NCBI RefSeq assembly: GCF_000764305.2
Contig: NW_025939467.1
Span: 59,625 to 123,624, forward strand
DNA length: 64,000 nt
Origin: Hyalella azteca
Taxonomy: Eukaryota; Arthropoda; Malacostraca; Amphipoda; Hyalellidae
Direction: 5' to 3'
Shown: piece by piece, positions 36,201 through 48,200 of the stretch
Layout of the letters: every line of letters starts with the position of its first letter
Numbering within the stretch: the stretch's first letter is position 1
Notes under the pieces: generated by a model
Told to the model about the DNA's origin: nothing
Seen by the model: the letters and a program-made list of their open reading frames with translations, nothing else
Databases searched by the model: none
Made by a program: the position numbers and the translations under genes

Positions 36201-39200
36201 CAGTTTTTTTTCATTAATTACCATACACTAATTATATGGGATTGTTACCAAGCATGATGTCACATTCCGTTCTATCTTCGTCTTTTCATTTCGTCTATCT
36301 ACCAAACCTTGTTTTGATTTATTTCCAATTTGATCAAATTGCATGTTTTTGAGGAATATATTGTTTCAAACTTTTATTTACACGATTTATTTTCCAATCT
36401 GCAAGTATAATGCAAACAAAGATATCATCAAGAAACAACTTTTTCCAATGTATTAATGTATTTTGTTGCTTTATTTATGTATAGACGGTGAAAAATACGG
36501 TGGCCGTATGCCTTCGGACCGTCGCAGCTCGTGCTCGGCGAAAACCCTTCAACGGCCTCGTCACGACCGTTCCGCTTCACGCTCCTCGACGGCCGCGGAG
36601 CAATTCTATACGAAATCCACCCCAGACGTGGCTGAGAACACTGACATCCGCTTCAACAACCAGGACGGTCTCAGCACCTTCACGCACCAGGCAAAAATTT
36701 CTACCGCGAAGAAGCGCAATCAATCAGAGAGCGACCGCACCCGGCGCGAGAAGTACAGAGACCGACTCAGCGACCGAAGCAGCGTTGACAACTGGTTGTC
36801 AGACCGCAACGAAAGCTGGTTGTCCGACAGAGAAGGCCGTCTGTCCGACCGAGAAGGTCGATATTCTGATCGAGAAAGCAGGCTATCGGATCGTGATAGT
36901 CGTGGTAGTCTTTTGTCGGACAGAGAGAACTGCGCTTGTAGTGACAGGGAAAGCCAGTTGTCGGACTGTGACGGCAGAGTTTCAGAAGCGGGCTCGGAGT
37001 GGTCTGTTTACGATGTACCGCCACCACCCAAAGCTTTCACTGGCCGGTCTGGAGGCTCAAAGCAAACGTGAGTTCTATTGGTAATATCAAATGATTGCAA
37101 TTTTAATTTTAATATCAGCGAAAAAACGTTCATTTTCAAAATTAAAGCCAAGTTCATCAATGTCATCAAATTCATATTTTGATGGTGAGAGTTCTTGGTT
37201 ATGCCCGAGTTTAACATTTCGTAACCGGAAAGATTTATGATTCATTATGAATTTTGTGTATCATTGTGTTAGGAATCATAATTCTATAAACTTCCTTCCC
37301 GATGCTACCTTATTAGAAATAAATATTGTATCAAATGATCCTACTTCACGGTACGACCTCATCAGAAATAAATGTTGTTTCAAATGATCATATTTCCCGA
37401 TACTAACCGTACCTTATCAGAAATAAATGTTGTATCAAAGATCTTATTTCCCGGTACGACCTCATGATAAATAAATGTTGTATCACACGATCCTTCAGAC
37501 GAGCAAGACTAGAGAGCACCACACCGCACTCGTGCCCCAGCTCGTCTCGGGACAAGCTCTCTCCGGGAGCTGCCTCCCTGGTCAGTATCTTGCGTATCAT
37601 TATTTTCCTTATAGACTCCACGATAAAAAAAGATTATTCATTGTGAATTTAGCTTAGAGGAACGGATATCCCGCGAATTAAGTTATAACGCTATTGCGGT
37701 TAACCTTTAGAATTCAAAAAGGAATCCATGCCGAAAGACATTCATAAATACTAAGCTTCCATACCATCAGCGTTACCTATCTCCTCCGCTTAAAATATAA
37801 CTAATTTCTTAGCAATACGCAAAAAATTTGTTAAAAAAATATTTTTTAATTGATTATTGATTTAAATTTACGACGTTATGATCAATTTGACGGTTTATGC
37901 TTTTCACACGCGCTCTTCATTTAATATACTTATAATTTTATTGCTAACGACATGTATCTTTCTTGTGGTACTTCCAGGGGAAGGCTCCCCCTAAACCCCC
38001 TCGTCGTTCCATGTGCCCCCCATCCCCCCCGGCGTCCACTGGGGATGAACTAGAGTCTGAAATAACGCCTTCCCCTGGGCGCTCTTCCCACGATTCCTTA
38101 CTAGATTCCCCACACGCGGGGACTGCTGAACTTCAACCTAGTGTCTGTACTGACCCCAGCACGGGTGTTGTAACTGATCAGAGGTCTGGGGTAGTTCCGA
38201 ACACTATTGGGGCTATCTCAGCCCCTATATCTGGACCCTGGTATAGATATGCGACGCATATAGCTAGGGTGTGCACCCTGGTATAGATATGCAACGCATC
38301 TAGCTAGGGTATGTGCCCTGGTATAGATATGCGACGTATCTAGCTAGGGTATGCACCCTGGTATAGATATGCGACGCATCTAGCTAGGGTATGCACCCTG
38401 GTATAGAAATGCGACGCATCTAGCTAGGGTATGTACCCTGGTATAGATATGCAGCGCATCCAGGTGAGATCTGCAGCCTGCTCGCAATGTGAACTATTTA
38501 GGTAGGGTATGCACCCTGGTATAGATATGAGACGCATCTAGGTAAGATCTGCATCCTGCTCGCAATGTCAGTTATTCAGGCAGGGTATGTTACCCTGGTA
38601 TTGATATGCGGTGCATCCTCGGTATCCAGGTGAGATCTGCATCCTGTTCGCAATGTAAGAGTTATTTAGGCAGGGTATGCATTCTGGTTAGGGATTGCGT
38701 CGTGTTTAATCCTTTACCGCCGTATGTCACTCTCCGGGGAACATAACTTTCAACTTAAATTATACGTAAACTATTGAGTGTAGCAACCTGAGGACGTTTG
38801 TACGCAACAGAAAACATTTTAAAGTTGTCGTACGTGGCGGCAACCATCATTGCCAGTCATTTTGCGCTCACTAGCAACGTATCTTTTTTGGGAAGTAGGC
38901 TTGTGACAATATTGCTGTCAGGCGGTAGAGGGTTAAGTAGAATATATTATTGATTCGCGGGGTCTAAGGAAAATATCTGCGTCGTCTACTGGTAAGTTCT
39001 AAATAGTCGTATATTCTCTGCATAACATTGTGAATGGGATCTATGTACAATAATTCATTCGGTAAATTGTATTCGATTTGTAAAGAAGGTCACAGCATTT
39101 GTCGTATAAAATCATAGGTAATTTCTCTACACTGCAGATTTCTTTCTCCATCACTACCGACGACCATTATACATGTAATAATCTTCCTTGCAGGCTACTT

Positions 39201-42200
39201 TCAGTATTGCATTTACAATTGATCTTTAATAGTGCTAGTCTTCTCCATATGAACTGACTGACATATAGTCCGACTAATCTTTCACTATATGCCCCGCGTC
39301 ACTATATGCCCCGCGTCACTATATGCCCCGCGTCACTATATATGCCCCGCGTCACTATAGATCCTTCAGACGAGCAAGACTAGAGAGCACCACACCGCAC
39401 TCGTGCCCCAGCTCGTCTCGGGACAAGCTCTCTCCGGGAGCTGCCTCTCTGGTCAGTATCTTGCGCATCATTATTTTCCTTATAGACTCCACGATAAAAA
39501 AAGATTATTCATTGTGAATTTAGCTTAGAGGAACGGATATCCCGCGAATTAAGTTATAACGCTATTGCGGTTAACCTTTAGAATTCAAAAAGGAATCCAT
39601 GCTGAAAGACATTCATAAATACTAAGCTTCCATACCATCAGCGTTACCTATCTCCTCCGCTTAAAATATAACTAATTTCTTAGCAATACGCAAAAAATTT
39701 GTTAAAAAAATATTTTTTAATTGATTATTGATTTAAATTTACGACGTTATGATCAATTTGACGGTTTATGCTTTTCACACGCGCTCTTCATTTAATATAC
39801 TTATAATTTTATTGCTAACGACATGTATCTTTCTTGTGGTACTTCCAGGGGAAGGCTCCCCCTAAACCCCCTCGTCGTTCCATGTGCCCCCCATCCCCCC
39901 CGGCGTCCACTGGGGATGAACTAGAGTCTGAAATAACGCCTTCCCCTGGGCGCTCTTCCCACGACTCCTTACTAGATTCCCCACACGCGGGGACTGCTGA
40001 ACTTCAACCTAGTGTCTGTACTGACCCCAGCACGGGTGTTGTAACTGATCAGAGGTCTGGGGTAGTTCCGAACACTATTGGGGCTATCTCAGCCCCTATA
40101 TCTGGCGGGGGAGTAGTGAGCAACCCTGCGTACGAAATGATCTGTTTTGCCTCCACGGGAACCGCGAAGCGACGCACGAAGCACAAGAAACATGAGGTGA
40201 GACTCCGCCTTATGTCCATGGAGGGGCAATTGGCGACAGTTTTATTTGCTGTTAGTATTAAACGTACCAATAACTATAACTTGGTACATAGCTATGATAA
40301 CTATAACTTGGTATAAAACTATAAGAACTATAACTTGGTACAAAGTTCAAAATTGAAAAAGTTATAACGAAAAGTTTGCGCATTTTTTACAACTTTTTGT
40401 GTTAATTTTCAAACTTGCGTTTTTCACAAACGGCCGCGTAGATTTCTTTTAAAAAACTGTAATCGATTTTATATAACTATAATAACTATAACTTGGTATA
40501 TAACTTGTTTCCCTCGACATGCATGACAACAACTGTAGGTTTATATGTGAACATTAATGTAGGCAGCACAGCTAATAATAAAAACGTTGTGGTGGTGATG
40601 TTTCCCCCCAGGGGGAGCAAAGCAGCAGGGGGAGTCGGGGTGAAGCTCCCCGTGACTCATCCTCCCACGCGCGGTACCGCAACAGACTCACCACCTCCGA
40701 CTCTGACTCTGACCACGACCGTTCCCGTGATAAGGTGCGCTAACCGACATCATAAGAGTGGTGTGCTTTATATAAGCTATTTATCATTTTCACCTCCGTG
40801 AAAATGTGGTGTGCTTGGTATTTCTCTTATTATTACTTATATTTGTTCTGCTTATATCTGGGGTGTTAGTGTTTATATTAGAAGTTTTTCAGCGTTCCCG
40901 TGATAAGGTGAGCGAGCCGACATCATAAGCGTGGTGTGCTTGGTATTTCTCTTATTATTAATTTTATTTATTCTTCTTATATCTGGGGTGTTAGTGTTTA
41001 TTATAGAAGTTTTTTAGCGTTCCCGTGATAAAGTGAACAAACCGACATCATAAGCGTGGTGTGCTTGGTATTTCACCTAATTACGTATATTTGTTCTGCT
41101 TATACCTGGGGTGTTAGTGTTTATAATAGAAGTTTTTTTCAAAGAAATGCCTGGTAGTTAGTAGAAAAAGGAGTGGTAAAGCCTTTGTGATCAGAATAAT
41201 GTCGTTATTATATCACTATCTAGCCAAATTATCAATCAGTATTATTCTATGTTGATTTAACATAATCAACTCGCAATAAACGTTGTTTCAACGTTATTTT
41301 TAACTCGTAATCAACGTTGTTTCAACGGTATTTTAAACTCATAATGAACGTCACTTTACGTCTACAGCCGTACGCGCAGATAGCTTTCAAGCCCGTAAAG
41401 AGCAAGCGAACATCTAAGACGACCCCTCACAGTTACGAGAATCAGCCTCTCTCATCCTCAACTTGTCGACACGGAAATCGCCCTGAACCAAGTTCTTCCC
41501 CAGTACCTCCATCTGCTCCTCCTCCAACCCCTCTCCAGAAACTACCTCCTGGTCTCCCCTCTGAATCTCGACAGCCACGTCACCACCATTCGTCCCCGTC
41601 ACTAGTCCCAACTACCCTCACCGTCGCCCCTCATCCCAGCGAAGGCCCTCATCCCAACGAAGCTTCTCACCATGTTGACGACGAGGTGCCACCTGAAGAT
41701 GGCCACAGAAGCGCTGATATCTCAACCACGCGCAAGGAAGAGTCCTCTGGCTTCAGCTTCTCAGGGTATAACATCAACCGAATCTCTTCGGCCATCAGCA
41801 AAAACACCCAACAGCTTTTCAAGTCCTTCTCAACCATCGCTACCTCGAACTCAGGCTCTGGAGTAGCTGGGTCCGCAACTGCTCGACAGTTCGCCAAAGC
41901 CTTCAGCATTAACGTTGGTCCGGAGCAAAGCAAATCTGATGACAAAGACGAGGCCATCAACAACCAAATCATTGAGGATGTCGCCGAGGTGGACAACAAC
42001 CAAGACAGACGCGCCGAAGACGGTCGTGACTCAGTGTCTCCGCGTCCCACGGACCTTGCGTTCAAGGGCTCGTCGTCCACCTCTAGCGCGGTAAGTAAAT
42101 TACTTTTCAATTAACAATAATAGCGAGGAGATAAGTAGATGCAAATTATGTTAATATCTGTTGCGCATCGTACCATTTTAGTTTGATTAGCAATATTAAA

Positions 42201-45200
42201 CCTTGTAGCCATTTTAAAATGAAAGGTGGCGCTAAGTCGCGCGACACAAGGCAATAATTTCCTTGCATATCAATGAATATAGATACCATTGCTGCTTAGC
42301 CTGGTGTTGCCCACGATAGATACTGTAAGATTAATCAGGATGAATATGGTGTAGAATCCCGTTACATTAGCTTCCGAGAATTTTCCAACTGAAGGAATGT
42401 TAATAGGAGAAAAAAACGCTAAAATCCACATCTAACTTAGAATTCATATTTAACTTAATTATATTAAGCCTAAATGAAGTTTGAAATTTTTAAAACGAAA
42501 ATTGAATCACGTTATCGTGAGAAATATTCAAATTTTGTTTTTCGACTCCCCTTCTCTATGTTTTTTTGATGCCTCGTGATTAAATAACTAGAGATGAAAT
42601 TTCGTGTCTCGGCGATATTTCCCACAAGTTGGACATTGCAGATATGCGCTCAAACTGACCTAGGAGGATCCTGACACAACAAAGCGCAAAAAAGCAAAGT
42701 TTTATTAATACGTTAGAGATTTGTCATCCTCAAGCTGTTTTCAGGTTCGAAGCTTTGCACAAATTATTATTCGGTGAAGGGGGATCTGCTTCAATAGTGA
42801 AAGAAAAAGGAAAAAAACCCCTCATAATGAAATCTCCTCTGAGACTTTGAATGTCAATAAATGATAAGTAATGTTCGCTCGAAGTTTAGAAATAATCAGT
42901 TGTTTCAATAGTTTCACCCTTTGAATAGTTCTTACGTTTTTTTCGCTATTTTACCCATTCCTATGCGTTAAATTCATGCTTTTTATATTATCGTTTTCTG
43001 CCCGGTGTTCGATCTGAATACTTTTGCCCGATTATTATCGTACATGATTATCGTGGTCTGATTTATGCTTAAAAACTAGTTACTTGAGAAAGATCTTTTA
43101 TGAGAAAGGTAATTGCAATTGCCCTCACTTTCCGCTGATCTAGAACTTCATGTTTCTTATGATCACTTCAATCAATGTGATCAAACTTCAACGTGTTTAG
43201 ACATGTTTTAAATATGTTCAATTTGATCCGCGCTTATACCAGTCTCTGATCGTACGCCTCTAGAAATTGATTCGCTTGACATTCTCTAGAACTTGAGTCT
43301 TTCCATGATGGAAATATCTTTTTTTAACTAGAAAAATATACGGTACTTAATCACTTATATTATACAGGCTATTTAAGGTATTATATACGTTTATTAAATT
43401 CGCCTTTGAATTTTAGATGTTTATGAGCATATCATGGACACGCATGTCACATTTCGTGCCGTTCCCCCAGCCAACCACAATACAGTAGTTAACCAATGCC
43501 GTCGGTTGGGCATTAATGTTCCATACACACTCCTACCGCAAAAACATATACCCACTCATTTTCTTTAATGCAGGTTTCATTGAAGACCAGAGGGTATTTC
43601 TTATTGACAATTTTCTTATTGTTTTTCACTATGCGGCGAATTAGGCTCTTGATAGGACATATTATGCGAAAACAATCATTCATTTTCGTGAATGATTGTT
43701 TTCATTCTAGAATATTCTGATGTCTTTTGAATGCTATTTAAGATTTATCATGTTGGTTTCAATGAGTTACCACCCGAATTATCAATTCATTGCTTTCATT
43801 TGCGTGACAACCCTTGACTTTAATTTTGAGCTCTTCACATAGTTATCTGTATTGACATCAGAGGGCCAACATTTACTATATACATTGTTAATGTTGCCAC
43901 ACACTTCCCACCGTCTCACTATAATTTCTGTTTGTTCGCCTGTATCCTTGATACAGGCGAACAAACTTATGAAATCTTAACCGTGATTTAACTAAGCATC
44001 GATAAATTAAATCGGACTATCAAACATCCGAGTTCATGGCGCCTTTGCTCGTGTCATGAGCCGAGGCTTTGCTCTGAGATCTTATTATCAATTCTAGAGT
44101 AAAGTTATACATGACCATATTCATAATCATTGCTACCATGAACGTATAAAATATAGTTCATCTAAGTCGCGTTCAGAAACAAGACACGTACGACGACGTC
44201 TCTGAGTCACGAGGATAAACGTCCGGTCGATGTAAATGTTTCAATATTTTTCACCGTACGATATTTCTCCTCATTATTTTGTTATGTTTTCTGTCCACAG
44301 ATGACTCCTCCATGATTCATGCCACTCATTCTCATACACAGACTGGCTTTATAACCTTTCGGTCTCCTATCTCTGTTTATCATTAACTGCTTGCGTCATT
44401 GCACATTCTTTTTCATGCGAAAATAACGCTTTATTTCTTCGGCCGTGTTTGTACTGTCTGCTAAATTAGCAAAGCGCCTCTACGTCACAAAACTGCAGTC
44501 TAACTGTATCCTTAAATACAGCTTCTATTTCACGTAAAAATGTTTATATAATATAAAATTATTTCAACACTTAATTCAGCTAAAGTGCATATCATTGGGG
44601 CATGTTAAAATCCATCTGTATATTGGTTTTGGCTAGGATAAAATCCCTTTGATCGTATCCATAGTTGTTTTCTGAAATCAAAAATTTCTTTTGAGCTTAG
44701 TTTGAACAATAATGAAAGGTGGTGCTAAGCATCCGTTGCATTAATTTGCTTGCAAGAATTGAACCATTCACGGAAAGATTAATCGGTCATGTCGTCCGAA
44801 TATCGACTCACTTTTTCACCCGAAGCACGAGCAGAGAACGGACCTATCACACATACACCTTTTTACCGTGCCAAACTGGGTCAGGACGACCCACACAACA
44901 GCAAAATATTCATGAATATTTTTTTGTACACCATCTCATTCATTTCTCCAAGTTGGAAAAGTTTTCTGCTCGTGCACTGGCATCGTTGATATTTACACGA
45001 CAAACTCAAGATGCCAGACGTTTCATCCTTGGAAATTTTATGCAAAATTCCGTAAAATAATGGGCTGGGCTTAAGAAATGTAGTTGTGCGTAATAGTGTT
45101 GGTACTTTGAAAATTTTTGAGCACCTTTAGCTTTGCTGCGTGAGTGGGTCAGCTTGAGAGGACTGGACCCGTGAACAGGGCCTATACTTTCAAAAAAGTA

Positions 45201-48200
45201 AAAGATCGTAAGTTCATCAGCCAATCATTGACGGTCTTTCAAGCAAAATCCACCAATCACAGACAAGAAAGTAGAGCGTAAGTACTTACGTTCACTTAGC
45301 GAGTTTTGAAAGTATGGCCCCTGGCCAGCTTGAGAGGGCTGGACCCGTGAGTGGGTCTGAATAGTTTTTTTCAGCCAGCCTTGTGTTGTGTGATTGTGTC
45401 CAGCTCTTTTGTGTTTGTGTGTTGTGTGCCTTGCTTGGACCCCGAGGTTTTAAACGTGCCACATTAAGAATCCTTGATCTTAAAGGAATACCTATATTAT
45501 ATAAGATTTAATTCTCACCTTCAACCAATTGATTTCGGTGTACTGAGAGAACTTCATTAATTAGCATAATAAATAGGGAAATATGTGCATGTTTATATTG
45601 ACCAAACTCGGCAGGTCTTTGTGTTGTGTTGTAAGCGATGCGACGCTGTAGCGGCACTCCATTAGATTTAATTTGACAAATTAATTCAACGGCATAATTA
45701 TTGGATAATTAATATGTAACTGATGAAACACTAAGATTTAACAATCCTGGTAGAAGAACGCATTCCACGGGGGCTTGTGCGGTACCACCTGTTTTAAGCA
45801 TTCCCATGTTATTCAGTTTCAATGGTATCTTCTGGTCAGGATATTCAATTTCGACGGTGCATTCTAAAGTATCCCTTTGGTATTCACTTTTAACGGTATC
45901 TCATGTTTAGGGTATCTCTTAGGTATTCAATTTCAGAGGTTTCTCCTCTTATAAGAGTATCCCTTTTTTTTAGTTTCACTTACGTTTTCCAATCATAATA
46001 TTCCATTTGTACTCTCTGTTTGTCTCGTATGTTCATTCCAAAGTATCCTCTTTAGTGTGTCACCTTATAACCTAAACATCATCACACCAGCGATTTTTAT
46101 ATGTTAACTTAAATCGATTTTTGTGGTGATGTCTACCTCTCCGCGATAACATTGTTGTCGCAAGCCTAATTTTAGTGTAGGGAACAGTGCTAATTTTTGC
46201 CGGTATTTGGTGCTACAACCGTGGAGGTAGATGATGGGCAAACGGATGGATTAATTTGCATGCTACTGAAAAAGAATGAGCGCTGAGTACACTCGAAAAA
46301 GTGTGTGAGAATTTGTTCAAATAGCGATGCACTTTCCGTCCCAGTGTGGGCCATCCTGAGCCAGTTCGGCCTGGCAAAGGGCGTACAAGTGCTACGTCCG
46401 CGATAACATTGTTGTCGCAAGCCTAATTTTAGTGTAGGGAACAGTGCTAATTTTTGCCGGTATTTGGTGCTACAACCGTGGAGGTAGATGAAGCTACTGA
46501 AAAAGAATGAGCGCTGAGTACACTCGAAAAAATGTGTGAGAATTTGTTCAAGTAGCTATGCACTTTCCGTCCCTGTGTGGGCCATCCTGATCAAAGGGCG
46601 TATCAGTGCTACGTTCGCTCGATCTATGCTCCTGTTATGGTTAAAAAAATGTGACGCTATTTGAACTTGAGTTTGTCCCATTCATTTGCCTGAGCGTGCA
46701 AGACGAATGTCGCGGCGCATTGGGCACTCCACGAATTTCTTTTATAGTCTAGCACAAAATTTCAGTCGAATGCACGGTTTCATTATATATCGTCTGCAAT
46801 ATTTTTATAGCACTCAAAGCTGAATATTGAAGCACAATGTTTCCGTTGTATTACCTCTAAAATTTGTATCAATAAGATGTGATGCAACCTTCCCTGAAAT
46901 TTCACTCAAGTTTCCTGGAAGCTTGGTTGAGTTACGCCTCCTTGACAATGTTAAATGTGCCCTTAGTTTCTGAAATAGAATAAACTTTGCACGACGCAAT
47001 CAAACCTAGAGACATTAGCCAAAATTTACGCATCACTGAAATTACGTAAATTTTTAATAGTTTTACAATTATTATATCAACTCCTACCTTTTTCGAACGC
47101 ATCACACGTGCTGCTATGCATACAAGTTGAACCATTCTGGGAAAGATTAACTGCCCAAGCACTGGCCGACCTCTGGCATTCCAAAAAACGGCTGTGATTA
47201 GAGTCTCAAATTTCTGATAACATAAACGGTTATGTTACCGTGCAATGCAGTCTTGAATGATAATTGCGTATAACCTTCTTTTCAATTCTGAACATATTAT
47301 GTTTTAGTGAACATTTGTTTTTAAAACAAATTTGATTATTTTCCTACAATTTTGAATAGTTTTCTTGCATTTGTGAAGGATTCGTTTGTCATTTTATCGC
47401 ACACAGCGGCTTTTTGTCACATTCTTTCGTTTCGTACTTGCTATCGAATACTGAATGTTATACCTATCAGCTACCCTTTTCAACGAGGATAGTGCGTTGT
47501 GATGTTTCAAGCCTGGAAGAAACATTTAACTGGAGTTGAGCCATAAGCCGGTTGTTTATGTCGTCTATTGATAAATAATTTAGTCCCTGCCACAAGCACT
47601 AATGTGTCTCCCGTTTTCTTTCATGCTGTGCCCTACCTTGGCCTACTCGTGTAAATATTACGGCGTTATCGGCGTTTTTTCGGTGTGTTATTTTGTTTGC
47701 GTTATGATGACATTGTTGATATCTACACGGCATGACCGGTGTTAACAACACGGTTTGTGCACATTTTGCTGCTTTTTACGAAATCGTTTTGAATTTATTA
47801 CGTTTTCTTTCACCGCCTAATGCATTTTCTTTTACACATATGCCCATCTCATATCAGTCATATGGGCCAATGGTAAATTATTAGACGTTACTTTTCACAT
47901 TCTTGGCATGGTGTCACTAAGCTATTTTTCTCCACTTACTTCTTCATATATCAATGTTTATCTACGTTTCTTCCTTAACAATGGTCTAATATTAAAATAT
48001 TATTTCTGGTCTCATTCCCGATATCTTTTTCTATGCATGCAACGCGAGTAAACATCAATAAACATTTCAACACATCAATGATCCCGAGAGCTTTAGCTTC
48101 CGCTTTCAATTCCAAACATTCACCTACATATTTTTATCTGGACCAATGTTTTGAATGCAATTTTGGTTCTCTTGTTTCATGACTTCTACGTCGTTGTCTT

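Larger units (their letters stand above)
37489..40105 (+). repeat. 746-bp direct duplication (37489-38234 and 39360-40105)
   Basis: Offset 1871 bp. I see four single-base differences, i.e. roughly 99.5% identity. The block has the 82-nt exon, the whole following intron and 257 nt of the proline-rich exon. The spacer 38235-39359 is a minisatellite plus a copy of intron sequence from 49.7-50.85 kb. Confidence 0.92.
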
